This document shows positions 36,970-49,517 of a stretch of DNA of 60,000 bases, piece after piece. Position 1 is the first letter of the stretch; every line of letters begins with the position of its first letter. The position numbers and the translations under genes were made by a program. Source of the stretch: Membranipora membranacea. Its lineage: Eukaryota; Bryozoa; Gymnolaemata; Cheilostomatida; Membraniporidae. The stretch covers positions 1,676,001 through 1,736,000 of the forward strand of contig OU612069.1 in assembly GCA_914767715.1 (NCBI GenBank). Reading direction: 5' to 3'. Below the pieces are notes generated by a model. The model was given only the letters and a program-made list of their open reading frames with translations. It had not been told where the DNA came from and searched no databases.

Positions 36970-39900
36970 TTTGGCTGCATGATGAACAGAGTCCCAGTAC
37001 CACCTCTTGAGTTTGTTCAAAAAAAGAACTTTGATGATGTATACAAACTGATGTTTGACCAGCGAAACACATATGACTACAAAACAAGACCAGCAGTTGT
37101 TATTCTTACAGGTAAGTACCATCAAATAATTACAATTTACAGCTTCCAATATAGTGTTGTTGCAATCTTTGATCACTTGATTTAAATAATTGCTTGCATG
37201 TTTGATTGGACAGTGTCAAAGAATGTGTTTGATGAAATATAATGGAAGAAGCAAATTCTTAGTTCCCAGAGTAGTTGTCGAAATGACAATTGAGCTATGG
37301 TGAGGAGTTCTGTTGTATATTTTATCTTTGGCTGTATTTGTCTCATTACCCGAGAGGATATTTCTTTATCCAAAGTTGCACCAGAGACTGTGTTGACTTG
37401 AAGTGTTTAGTTTGAGGTTTCAAACTAATTGACGGGTGCTTGCAGCTCATTCCAAACCAAGACCACTTGCTGGGAGGCAATGACAGGGAACATTAGATCA
37501 ACCATAGGTCTAACTTTATGACAGAATTGTTGACTTATTTTATCACTAATATCTTGTTTATCCTAGGAAAAAGTGGTGTTGGGAAAACTGAAACTGCATT
37601 ACAGCTCTTCAATGAAGTCTATGCACGAGATTCTGATGGGACACTGCCCGGTTGTGTAGAGGGTTGCTTCAGTAGTTACTCTGCTAGCTCCCTAGTCAGC
37701 GATATCAAGTCGTTTGCCAAAGATTATCAGCTTTCCCTCTTGTCATTGTCTGACAGCCAAAGTCGTGATCTTGATAATCTTGCTGTGGTTATGGAGGAAC
37801 TATATTGTGCTCTCGATAGCAAATATCCAACTCAGATGAAATGTTTGACATTCGACGATGCTGAAATAACCACAGCTATTGTTCAGCATATTGATGAGCA
37901 CATTTGTATGAATGTGATAGAAGGAAATGATTCAATAAAGCAAAGACAATGGAAAGTTGTTGTTACCACACAGTATGAAGATAAAGATCATTGGCTCGAC
38001 AAATGTCGTTTTCTCGGGAAAGATAACTTTCATGCTGTAGAACCCTTCACATTGGAGGAAACTAGGAATTATTTCTCTCGTATCTCTTCAATTCACAATG
38101 ATCAAAAGGACCGACTCTATGAATCGTTCAACGGTTTGCCACTGGCGCTTAAAGTCACCAAAGGTTATCTCCTCACCAATAAGGTTTGTAAGAAAGCTTA
38201 ATAGTTTTAGCACTGCAGTAGTTTGAGTTTTTGATTGATTGATTGATTTGTATTCTATCACTAACTGTAAAAGTTGTGAGCAAAAGGTTGCTGGTAGACG
38301 TACTCTGCTAAAAAATAATGAAGTTGATTGCATGCAAAACCAGTATTATTAAAAAGTAGTTAAAAAATTGTATTATTTTGGTGGTGATTTTGATAGCAAT
38401 AAACTCACAAACTCACGTCCATTTATAGTCTCGATACCCTGTGATACCGTGTGAGAAACCATGATGTAGCTTGGTTTTTTGTCTCGGTATCAGTACGGGT
38501 CTACGGACTGGGTTCTGATGGGGCACAAGAGCATTTGAGGTCGGAATTTTGATCGCAATACCCGTAACTATAAACAATTTTTCTGTCTGTGGATAACACA
38601 ACTTATTACAGTTCTCTGATCTCTAGTAATAATACTACTTTATTGTTGTAAATGTCCGATGAAATAATTCTAAAAAGCTTGGCAACTCTATATTTGTAAT
38701 ATTGGAAATTGACCCTAATAATAATTGTCGACTTAATGATTTATTCTTCAATCAATGCAATGCAATATGTCACTTTTGCTGATCTGATCATTGATGGTTT
38801 TTAGCTGACTAGTGGCAGGGCCTACCTAGACAGGCTGTTCAGAGAAATAGCCGCTATCGAAGCACCTGACAGTATCTCAGTTCTACACTACACTATGAGA
38901 CGGCTTATCGATTCTACTACTCATCCAGATTTATCCAGCAATCTTATAAAGATGATAAGTTTACTGAACGAGAAAAACATAACCATAGAGATACTGAAAT
39001 CTCTCACTGAAGTGGCCTCATCCCCTGTGTACTCAAACGTTTCGGTAAATTACGGACTTTATATTGTTTTTATGTGATTCTGATAGCAGGACAAGTAGTC
39101 TGGTATATACAAGAAGTGGTTCAGCTTTTTTTATTTAATTCAAACATCTGACTTTTTAGCATTTCAGTTCTAATTAGTGTTGTAGCTGCAATAACAATTT
39201 ATTTGCTGGTAGTAGTATTCCGACATTAACTACAGCCCAATCAGAGTGAGTTGTTTATTGGGCTGTATATGACAATGGAATGCCTATTGCCTAGCAAACC
39301 GGGAACAGATCGAATACAGTAACTATGTCTACTTTGTATTGACTACTTTCCAAACCAAAATTGTGACTAGACTTATTTTATTTCCAGCTCAATATTAACG
39401 TTGAGAGCTTAAGCAATGAATTGCTGGCTGGGCTAGAAAGGAGACACTTATGTGAAATACCAGATGGTAGAGGATCATTCAGCTTTCACAAACTGGTACA
39501 GAATAGTACAGAGCTTTTCAGTGGAAATGACTCTGATCAAAACAAGATTTCTGTTCTTAGGTAAGATTTTATATGTCAAGGCCCAATGTTATGTTGCCTT
39601 TCCAAATTATACTTGAAACAATGAATGATTTAACACTAGTTTACTTAATTCGCAGTCAGTGCCATATTTCTATTCTCACACACAGCTATAGAAATAGCAG
39701 CTGTAACCTTCCCCCTATCTGTGCTGCCGCTCATATTATGCTCGCCTCATGATTTGTAGGACGTGCCTAATCGCATTGACCAGAGTAGCTCCAAAAGATG
39801 GCCGAGGGCATCAGTCTCATAAGATTTACAGCTACATGTATAGGCATTCTGAATCTGTTTGTAAGCAAGTGGATAAGCTCAAAGAGAGTGGTGTAGTCAA

Positions 39901-42900
39901 TCGTAAGGATACACCATCCATTTTGGTGAGCTACTGAGTTATTTTAGTGACATTTTTATTTCATTTCAAAAGATTAACACGGAAATTCATTGGAACACAT
40001 ATTTTTTTGAAATAATTTACACATGGTATTTTAAATTACACTCATCTATAACTTCATTGGCAATTACCTATTTATTATACACATTTTGTGCAGTCCCCAA
40101 GTCTTCCCTTGGGAGTCATGATCTTTTTCATTTCAAACCCAGTTTGAACTTGCTTTTGATGGATGGCTTCTCAGTATTCTCAGTGTGAAAGACAAAAAAC
40201 CTGTCATCATTCGATATGATTTTGAGATTTATTTGTAGTTATTAAAAGTTTAAAAATTCACTTAGGTGTATAAGGTCACAGAAGCTTCATGGTTGCCCTC
40301 TAAAAATCTCAGCGGACACACCCCCACTTGTATTCATTACCTATCGAAGTTATTTCCCGGTCGTAAGTCAGCCTGTGGATATAAGATATATCACTTTGGT
40401 TTTAGCTCCTCTACTCAGATTTGCTCTCATCGATGGCTTACTGTCAGCTTGCGCTGAGAAATCCAATAGATGATGCCAATCCATTATTGATCAGGGCCCT
40501 CGACTCCATCTCTGAAACTGTGCTTGACTGCAAGTATGATCAAATCGGGTGAGTGTTATGCTCAACTTAACCTAATATTTACAAGGTTCTCCCTCGTAAC
40601 ATGACTTGTTGCATCAAATTATAGGTATTGAAAATGTATGTTCAACTGGCCTTCGTGCAAATCACTCAAAGAGAGGCGAAGCACAAGTGTTACAAAGTCA
40701 TTTGTGTCTGTTTGTTTATGTGTTAATTTTACAGTAATATTTTCATATTTGCTGGCCAAAGCTGCCCCTGTTTATAAGCTTACTTCTACCACACTTAAAC
40801 ATATATGTGTTCTTTTTAACTCCATGGGAAATTATTCCACTAGATAGGGCATATTGTAATTCGAATGTTTCATATATTGTTGAGAACTGATTTAGTAATT
40901 TACCAAAAGGCTACATTTTTGAGAATTTTATTGGTGTCTGTTGTAACAGATTTGACACATAGTTTGCTACCAAAAATATCAGGTGCAAGTGACAGCAACA
41001 GACACACACACTTTTCCCGTCTTTACATTCTGTCATCCCATTTGATTTGAAGGAAAACAGCAAACTTGTCGACAGACAAGGAAAAGGCTGAGCTACTGTT
41101 AGATGCACTCAAAGACGAGTCCCACATGTGCTACAGTTCAGATTATCAGAAATTAGTCGAAGAAATCTCTCAATATCGCCGCCTGACGAAGAAGGATTTA
41201 TCCATAATGATTGACTTTGAAGAGGTTCTTCGTGTTGAGGATCATCTTGAGAATGGACACCTGAACGACTTGTATGTTCTCAGTTCCACACTCACAAATA
41301 AATTACAACAGTATAATATTATCACCTGTTCAACTAAATTATGTTTAACTATCAGCGCCATTGCCAAGGTTTACTTGTTTTCTTTTGAGATTGTCACTAT
41401 AATTGTACTGTGAGAGCACTAGCAGTGAATAGAAAACCTTATTGATAAATGGTGACTTCGTAAGTTTGACTTGTAGGTCTTCTTGTGTTTGAGACCCCAT
41501 GCTCTTCTTTGATTTTCAGGTACTGTCAGCTGCTATCAGAGCGGGGAATGATACTCTCCAAAAGTTTGATGTCTAAAATATACATGATAGAACATCTAGT
41601 TGGGTTATATTATGTCTCTGTCCGAGCTCCCAACTTTGTCAGTGGTGGTAAGAAATATGTTGGGCCTACAAAATAATACATCCTTTGTCCCAAATTGAGT
41701 GTTGGGTGATGGTGGCATCTTGTATTGGACCATCTTCCCCAGTGGTTGATTACAAAATGCCATAAAACTCTAACAATGATTTCATCACAATTGGGTGCGG
41801 CAAAGTACCAGGAATTTAAGTGTAACATAAAGTGTTATAAATAGCTGTGAATGGCATTTTTCACAGAGGAATTTTTGATAATATTGCAGATGAAGAAAAA
41901 AGCAACCTGTTTCAATCAGCGTGGTCATGTGGTCAGGCAGCATTGAAGCTATGTACGTACATAAGAGAAGCTCACCAGATATCGTTTATGGCTGAAGTAA
42001 TCATTGAAAGACAGATTCTTGCTTTAGAGTTGAAGTTGGAAAACAGACCGGTGTCTGATATAATAACCCGATATCAAGGCAGGTTATTTAAAAACACATG
42101 AGTTAACAGCTCTCAATCGCAAAAAAAAATAAAAGGAAGCACGATGAACAGTAAATTTTAATGTTTGGCCTGTTTCTCATTCCTAAAATCCTCATCCTCT
42201 AAAGCAGGGCTGCCCAACCAGTGGCCATGGGGCCGCATGCGAACCCCGACCGTTTGAGAAAATTGCGAAGTCGGGAAAACAATTTTCACCCCTATATTGA
42301 TTACATTCCTCATTGCTCAATAATAAGGAGCACTCCACATCTAGTCACAGTATTTTGGAATTCCCCAACCATTGCATTTGAGTGAGCTCCAATAATTAAA
42401 TTCCCCATTGCAGAGATGAAAATACTGCACACCCATATATGAATGTTTGATTCATGGTGAGGTTGCGGCCCCTAGGGACATTGCAATATGTGGATACGGC
42501 CCCCTCAATGAAAAGGTTGGGCACCCCTGCTCTAAATATTCTAGTCGATGTTTTTCTTGAACTTTTGGACAACTTTTTGATCGATGTACCCACTTAATCC
42601 AGTCTGTTCCTTCAATGACCTTAAGAATTGTCGTAAATGGTATGTAGCCCTTTGCTTAATGTCACAGTTAACATATTCTATGGTTGTATTTATCTAGTTC
42701 TAAGCCAGATCGGTGAGGATGTGACTAGGCGCTACGGATATGAGTGTGGAATAAGAAGGACCGACTTCCTGAATGATGAATATCATCAACTAGTCTGCAT
42801 GGAAGGGATGGCTATTTGTTATGGTGAGCAGCTTGATTTGATACCAAAGTACATGTAATGGAATTGTTCATGCTCACTTTTTAAGAGTTTTTTTATCTTG

Positions 42901-45900
42901 TACGCAAAACATCTTGTTAGCCTGAAGGTTCCAAGTGGGAAAAAAAAAGGGATCTTTATGTGGTAACTGGTAAAGTATGTCATGACCAAGATAAGGAACT
43001 TAGTCCAACACGCAATGAAAACTTCATCTAAATTAAATCCATCAAAGAACATTACAAAATTTTTCATCTGTGTTCACAGAAAGTAATAATTACTGACTAG
43101 GTCAACAATAAGATGTTTGCAGTGATGCAGTCCATACACACAACACGGAAATTAACATGGGTTTTTATCCGTTATCAAATTGTGTTATGAGGGATACAAA
43201 TTTTAACATTATAATATTGAAATCTAATCTTAAAACACTCTGCGCTAAGAATGGTCTTCAGATAAACTCGGAGACCTTGAAGCAATCAAAGTTATCGTCT
43301 CTCGGAAATGAGGGCACAACTCTACTCCTGGTTACTCATATACAGCCAAATGCATTATGGTGTCCAGTACATGAACTTGTAGATACTGGTGTTATTGCAT
43401 TGAGTGGGGCCAGACAATACGGTGTCAGGAAAAGTCTAGTTTATTGGCTACAGCAATACATGGGCCAGGCGGACTATTGAATTTTTACAAGGATTGTCAA
43501 TAATCATTTTAATTTCAACTGTAAAAGATCAGAAAGAAAAATTTATTTTTAAATATTCCTTTTTCTATTCTAGGTATTTTGTACAAGCAGTGTGATGGAG
43601 ACAAAGCTAAAGCTGAAGCACATTTTAAAGATGGCACAGTGTTGTTTCAAGAACTTTTGGAGAAATCCAAGAGATTTAATAACCATCAGACAACATCTCA
43701 AACATACAAGTTAGTGTTTTCAATCCAAATCTAAACCAGTAAATATTGAAGTCTTTGTGATAACATAGTGCCCTATCATTGTCACATTTTTGAGGCTTTT
43801 AACTGTGTACATCTTGACTTTATCTTTACTTCCCTAGATTTGAAAGCATAGACACACATCCTTGACCTTGACCTTGAAATTACAAACACTCAGCTATTGC
43901 TAGGAATAGCTTAGTAGATGTCATTGGCTTCCCCAGCCAGGGTTACCAGACCGCTGCTGTTTTTCACAATTGATAATCTAACTCAAAGTGCAATAAAACG
44001 TTACTCCTGTAGAACTCGTTTGGTAACCCATTGCTCATTGCTGAACTTTATTCATAAAACAATATTTTAAATTCTTGCTATTTCCATAATGACTTATAGT
44101 AACTACAATATTTTAAGAACTTTAACAATTTTTATCGAACACTGTATATCGTAGCACGGCACCAATACTTTTATCGAGAAATTTTATTATTTGACTGAAT
44201 TATTCATCATTGCCATCGTCATCATCATCGTCTATGGAGTGAGTGATGCTCCGTTGAACGCTGCCAAACTGGTATCATATCTCCTTCCCGTCTAACTCCT
44301 TTTTAAAACCCACATGAACATCTTCATTTTCATCATGTTCAGGAAGTTCCTACTAATAAATGTCACTTACCTGTATGTAAATTAATCGAGTGTTTAATTA
44401 TTAATTATATTATATTATTAATTATATGTTTGATTTTGCAGGAAGTACGCAGCATTCCAGTGGATGTGTAATAAGATGGATGACGCAATAAAGAGCCTTA
44501 TAGATGCGATGATATATGTCACTTCATTCCTAGGAGGTAGCTCACCCGATGACAAATTTCCCGAACCTCAAAATGATGGGAGATTTAAGTTCTTGTACAG
44601 TGAGCTTGGGATGTATGTGGAGAATTGGTCGGCAATAAACATTGATAGGTATGAAGAAAATGATCAAAATAGCATAATTCACATTTGTTGGTTTTACCTT
44701 GATTAACAGTTGATCCCTGACACCTTAACATGTCACTAGACCACCTTGGGTTACTTTGTTTTGTAAGCCTCAATAACTTTGTTAAATTTGTCATGATGGG
44801 GAAGTAAGATTCCAGCTATCTATACTTTTGTTGTAGGGATAGGGATACAATGCTACAGGTGACTGTTGCAGCTGATGTGCCGAGAATAAAATATCTAATG
44901 GAGTTTACTGATCACATGAGAAGTACAAACCCACCTGAAATGGGCGATGAATTTCCTGTTCTGAGAGATCTTATACCAGATCAGCAGGTGAGGTTGTTGT
45001 CACAAGCGTGACTAGTGTTTTCAGGCTTCCTGTGATAGATAGATGTTATAGAGCATATAAATATCTTTAATTAATCTAAACTCAGAACAGCGTCATTACT
45101 CAATAAGCACTTGGCTTAGATTGAAATTCAAAGCTATCTCACCGACTAAACAGTTATACACAGCTACACCAAGGATACTCAAAACCATCCAACCAAAGCG
45201 TGTCGGGTATGGCTATAACAAAGCTGTATAACAAAACTCACAATAATATGACAACAAAACATCTGGGCTGCCAGCTCTATTCTTTTGTGAGTGGATCTTC
45301 TCTTTTTCCAATTCTACTTTCTACCCTTCTGCTTTTTTCTTCAAAAAGCATGGTAATTAATCTTATCTTTTTTAACTCATAACTCATATTTTGAACTTAT
45401 ATCACTGTGTTTTAAATTCCTATGCATTAGTATATGGCTTTAGGCTTACCCCAGAGCCCAAGGTCTCAAAGCAAAAATATTCCGCGGTAGGCATTCTGGC
45501 ATCCCTCCCACAAACTTCCTGCTTCCTGCTCGCCATTGGCCTACAGCCAATAATGACCACCAAGCTATCTATAGCTCCAATTTACTCTTTATCCGCAAAA
45601 AATATTGACAGCCCTGACAAAAATAAGCAAACAAAGTAACCACCAAACCATAAAAATTAAATGCGAATCGGTTGGTTTGTGACAATTGTGTTTGTTACTT
45701 TACATGTTCCCTAGTTATAATACAGATGGTGAAGCAAATTGCTCATTCAAAATGGGGTGCTTGCGCATGTGTCACTATTGTACATCAGGCAGTGGACTAC
45801 CTCAGATTGCAATTGTCAACGCTTACGTCCTTAAACTTCTTTTACCATTGCGTGTCCTGTCGCATATTCAGAAATATGTCATTCATGTCTATGCATTTCG

Positions 45901-46233
45901 TCATTCCGTCACACAGAATCATTGTGGTCAACTGTCTATGGAAGCTTGATGGTAGAATTCTTATCCATATTTCATGATTTTTTGGTAGAATCAGGCAGTG
46001 CTGAAGATTCACTGCTTGTTTGAACTAAGGATGAACATTTTCGCATTTATTTACAGGATTTATCTGTTCTTGAGCTGAAGGAGTCAGGTGTGGATGTACA
46101 GCCATCCACTTCTAAAACTGTTAATACTGTAGAGACGTTGACATTTAAAACTGTTGACAATGTTCAGCCATCAACATCTGCAAAAGGTCAAGATGAAGTC
46201 AAGATAAGTCATCCTGTTCAAGCTACAGACTAG
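36970..46233 (+). CDS. STAND ATPase with NB-ARC core and alpha-helical C-terminal half, 14 exons, 934 aa
   Basis: Divergent paralogue of the minus-strand NB-ARC gene. Exons: 36970-37111 (ATG 36979), 37567-38183, 38805-39044, 39388-39560, 39760-39925, 40406-40548, 41053-41271, 41520-41647, 41890-42078, 42698-42823, 43574-43709, 44442-44648, 44837-44987, 46057-46233 (TAG). Walker A is GKSGVGKT (residues 45-52), Walker B LTFDD (138-142), the sensor-like strand KVVVTTQ, GLPLAL (234-239), and a winged-helix exon with FSFHKLVQ (361-368, MHD-like). C-terminal exons are helical, with TPR-like spacing (for example YCQLALRNP, AFQWMCNKMDDAIKSLIDAM), and end in a Ser/Thr-rich tail containing QPSTS twice. 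One intron appears to use a GC donor (42079). Unlike the paralogue, both Walker B acids are kept. AATAAA lies at 46665. No N-terminal effector domain was found. Confidence 0.88.
37567..38183 (+). CDS. NB-ARC exon of the plus-strand STAND gene
   Basis: 617-nt exon spanning Walker A to GLPLAL, with acceptor TATCCTAG and donor AAG|GTTTGT. It is the exact positional counterpart of 31664-31033, with the same phases (1 in, 0 out). Confidence 0.92.
38414..38560 (-). repeat. SINE fragment, same family as 46690-47026
   Basis: Shares CGTCCATTTATAGTCTCGAT, GTGTGAGAAACCATGATGT, GGGTCTACGGACTGG and AGCATTTGAGGTCGGA in order with the copy at 46690. The tRNA-like head is absent. It lies in the intron after the NB-ARC exon. 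Confidence 0.8.
42079..42084 (+). other. Putative GC-AG intron donor (AAG|GCAGGT)
   Basis: Exon 9 of the plus-strand NB-ARC gene must end in phase 1 to join the next exon (TT CTA AGC CAG, from 42698) and to match the paralogue, whose equivalent exon ends in phase 1 (AAAG|GTGAGG). The only fitting site is CAAG|GCAGGT. The nearby GT at 42083 would give phase 2 and a frameshift. Confidence 0.6.
42205..42529. mobile_element. hAT-like MITE, 325 bp
   Basis: Ends CAGGGCTGCCCAACC and, inverted, CAGGGGTGCCCAACC, the classic hAT terminus. It is flanked by 8-bp direct repeats CTCTAAAG (42197-42204) and CTCTAAAT (42530-42537), differing at one base. The interior has no ORF. It sits within the intron that starts with the GC donor. 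Confidence 0.85.
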
Positions 46234-46664
46234 AGGAGTCTGCATCTATCATGTATGTGTTGTCTACATGAGATCGCTATGCTGCTAAGTTAAGATGGTT
46301 TTAATAGCACACAATTCTTTTGCGCTACAACAATATTGGCATGTCCGTCTGATCATGACTAGGGCTACGACATATGATACCGTCAATTGCTATACAAAGT
46401 TTTAGAATCTTTTGTTTTATTGTATAATGAGTGTGAGTGTAGTTGTGCATTTTCCTGTATTGATTTAGAGACCCATTGCATGTGGACGGCTAATGTGTTT
46501 TTCTGAAAATCAACAGGTCATTTTGTAAGCATCGCTGATAATGTAGGATCAGATGTCAGAGTCGGTGCTCATGTTTTTATATGTTGGTATTGTGTCTCAT
46601 ACTCTTTTTTTTTATATCCTAGTATCTGAAATTTATTTTAAAGGGATAACTTTTCTTGAATTGC

Positions 46665-46670
46665 AATAAA
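46665..46670 (+). other. Polyadenylation signal AATAAA of the plus-strand NB-ARC gene
   Basis: AATAAA 432 nt after the TAG at 46231-46233, just before a SINE. Confidence 0.6.
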
Positions 46671-46689
46671 ACTAAGCTTACTAAACTTA

Positions 46690-47026
46690 CGTCCATTTAT
46701 AGTCTCGATTCGCTGTGATACAGTGTGAGAAACCATGATGTTACTTGGCTTTTTGTCTCGATATCTGTAAGGGTCTACGGACTGGATCCTGATGGAGCAC
46801 AGGAGCATTTGAGGTCGGATGCTCTTCCTGACACCACCGTGCCACGCCCGGGAAACGAACATGAGACCTCTCAATTAAAGACCCATGCCCTACTAGTTAA
46901 AGAGCTCTAACTCCGGTGGTTCAGTGGCATTACATTATCATCTCCTGATGATAATGTAATGCCACTGAACCACCGGAGTTAGACTTAACTAAGGCCCTAC
47001 CCATTGCGCCACGGCTGCTCCCTGCA
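46690..47026 (-). repeat. tRNA-derived SINE interrupted by an inverted duplication
   Basis: On the minus strand the head GCCGTGGCGCAATGGGTAGG (box A) is followed by a 37-bp perfect hairpin, then GTAGGGCATGGGTCTTTAAT and the box B-like GTTCGTTTCCC. The body contains GTGTCAGGAAGAGCATCCGA. The hairpin lies between box A and box B, separating the internal promoter elements. Confidence 0.75.
46906..46983. repeat. 37-bp perfect inverted repeat, 4-nt loop
   Basis: Arms 46906-46942 and 46947-46983 are exact reverse complements (TCTAACTCCGGTGGTTCAGT at the start). The arm contains TGGTTCAGTGG, which itself fits a box A consensus. Confidence 0.95.
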
Positions 47027-47148
47027 CAACACAGCATTCCTCCTAATAAACAAATGATGTTCTCTGTATGTGAAATGTGCTCTCATTTATTAACATGCAA
47101 ACTTAGTTCTGTTAAAAGCAGTTGAATATTTATGCTTAGTAGTATAGT

Positions 47149-47248
47149 AGTATAGTATAGTATAGTATAGTATAGTATAGTATAGTATAGTATAGTATAG
47201 TATAGTATAGTATAGTATAGTATAGTATAGTATAGTATAGTATAGTAT
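47149..47248. repeat. (TATAG)n pentanucleotide microsatellite, about 20 copies
   Basis: Nearly perfect 5-bp repeat about 100 bp long. The open frame across it is a repeat artefact. Confidence 0.97.
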
Positions 47249-48030
47249 GATAATAAGAAGTCCCTGTGATTAGGAATAACAAATTAATGGTAATGCCTCT
47301 CTTATTGCCTGCAGGATTACTCGACAAAATCGAAATGAGATGTTCATAATTCAAATCTATATACCTCTTTGCCTCAAATTGATAAAATTTTCCTGGCACA
47401 ACCTGATGTCCAATTTTTGACCCTCATGTTTAAGATAGAGTTTGGAGCAGAGCACCATTTGTCAGTGAGAAGGTGACTCCAAAACGACATTCTCATTTTT
47501 AACTGATCAGTTGATACTAAGTAATAACAAAACGAATTAAATGGATCAATTCTAACTCCTTACCATCATATCATTCAATCCACAATGTGCTGAATTGTCA
47601 GATTATTGTTGTATTGCAAGGTATAGTTTGTTGTTTCACAGCGCTAATAATACATACCACTCACTACATAACTACACAATGCTGTTTTGTCTGGAAATTG
47701 AACTGAAGACCAAATGTTCAATCATCAATATTACACCATGAGAACTTCTCTACAACCTTTACGGTTTTGGAACGCGTAATGGTTTATAAAAAATTGATGG
47801 TACTAAACCAAATCAGATAGTTTTGCATCAAAATCACTGCTAAGGGAAATCAAAACATGAGATGATCATCCGAAATTATACATACTCAGAGATATGGAAC
47901 AACTCAATTAGGGTTCTCATGGTGGCAAGTGTCTAAATTTTACTATAAGAACATAGATGATGCCACAAATATCACTTCTCTTGCAGGGTAGGGGTACACA
48001 GAAGCAGTCAAAGTGTTGCTACTCATGTTC

Positions 48031-48155
48031 TTAAAGGGCAACCAAGGTTTCGCAGCCATGCATTAAAGGGCAACCAAGGTTTTGCAGCAATGCATTAGTG
48101 GGTAGTAAGTAATGTGCTAGGCAGCATCAGCTTTGTGCATGGCATGGCGCAAAAC
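48031..48155 (+). mobile_element. AGGGCAACCAAGG-family MITE, 5' fragment
   Basis: Begins TTAAAGGGCAACCAAGGTTT; that terminus is present twice about 32 bp apart, then the body GGCAGCATCAGCTTTGTGCA follows and breaks off. Confidence 0.75.
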
Positions 48156-48230
48156 TCATAAGATTTTAATTGGGAAAGCCGAATTTTTAGCTGAAATATC
48201 AAAAGAGATTGAAATCGATTAAACGATTTC

Positions 48231-48604
48231 TTAAAGGGCAACCAAGGTTTCAAACAAGTTCTCATTGATTAATAGCAGATTGCACCTTCTGCATAGGGAA
48301 AAAGACAAAATCTAATTTGGATGATTTTTCAGCCAGAATTCTTGTGAAACATTTCTTCCATCAGGTACTCAAACTCAGCTAAAATAGAATACTACAGAGC
48401 AGTTTCCTGTTCCTGTTATTATTTAGCCTGTGCTCTATCATTATTACAGCAATGTTTTGGAACCTCCCCTAAACTGAAGCGTTACCCAGCTTAGAGTCAG
48501 CAACAACTTTGAGTTTTGCATCGCGTAATGCACAAGCTGATGTTGCCTAGCAGATTATTTACTACCCATTTACGCATTGCTGTGAAACCTTGGTTGCCTT
48601 TTAA
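48231..48604 (-). mobile_element. AGGGCAACCAAGG-family MITE, full length
   Basis: Both ends carry AGGGCAACCAAGGTTTC-type inverted termini flanked by TTAA. The 370-bp interior matches 49127-49498 in reverse orientation along its length (for example TTAGGGGAGGTTCCAAAACA on the minus strand). Confidence 0.85.
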
Positions 48605-49126
48605 AGTGGCAGAAAACTAAAAAGTTATATTTTGATATTTGATGCGTAATGATGTACTCCTTCTAAATTTGGATGTTATAAAGAAATATTAAATTTAAAA
48701 AAATTGAATTATTTGAATTACAAACTCTCTTCCACCATTTTGTTTCAGTAACACAAATACCCGCATTTTCCAAATAAATATATTATTAGAAAAAAATGAC
48801 GCATAAAAGAATGTTTTTCTAGAAGCGGAGCATCAATCTTTTGTTGTGTCAATCGTGATATATAAACTGTCATCTCAGTTACAAAATCATCTACAAAACA
48901 ATATTAATTGCTTTCAAAAATAACAATTAAGCATTTTCTTTGAGATTATAATAGCTTCTCAACTTAATTCAGTTTATTGCAGCCATGGGGTGGAGGGGCT
49001 ACTGACCGCCCTGTGGTGCAGACCCAAGGCTTATACCTTGGATTTCTATTGTTGAGTATGTTGCTTACTGGTTAAGGTTAATTGCATCTTGATACGTATT
49101 TAGTGGTGCCAGTGTTGTCGTCTACT

Positions 49127-49498
49127 TTAAAGGGCAACCAAGGTTTCGCAGCAATGCATTAATGGGTAGCAAATAATGTGCTGGGCAGCATCAGCTTTGT
49201 GCATTACGCGATGCAAAACTCAATGTAGTTGCTGACTCTAAGCTGGGTAACACTTCAGTTTAGGGGAGGTTCCAAGACTTTGCTGTAATAATTATAGAGC
49301 ACAGGCTAAATAATAACAGGAACAGGGAACTGCTATGTGGTATTCTCTTTTAGCTGAGTTTGAGTGCCTGATGGAAGAAATGTTTCACAAGAATTCTGGC
49401 TGAATAATCATCCGAATTATATTTTGTCTTTTTCCCCATGCAGAAGGTGCAACCTGCTATTAATCAATGAAAAGTTCTTTGAAATGGTTGCCCTTTAA
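49127..49498 (+). mobile_element. AGGGCAACCAAGG-family MITE, full length, abutting the degenerate caspase gene
   Basis: The left end is TTAAAGGGCAACCAAGGTTT and the right end GAAATGGTTGCCCTTTAA. The interior includes GCTGACTCTAAGCTGGGTAA and AGAATTCTGGCTGAATAATC. Its right end is only about 10-20 bp from the point where homology to the Roc-COR-caspase gene starts. Confidence 0.85.
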
Positions 49499-49517
49499 CA
49501 CGACCTGACCCTTTTTA

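Larger units (their letters stand above)
46234..49508. other. Intergenic region with SINE, microsatellite and MITE cluster
   Basis: It contains no coding exon. I looked specifically for Roc and COR segments that would complete the degenerate caspase gene beginning at about 49518 and found none. Confidence 0.65.

Noticed and set aside
42083-42084. GT donor just after the GC donor in the plus-strand NB-ARC gene
   Set aside because: Gives phase 2 and a stop soon after joining the next exon; conflicts with the paralogue's phase 1.
47136-47399. 87-codon minus-strand ORF ending in YYTILYYTILYY repeats
   Set aside because: Translation of the TATAG microsatellite.
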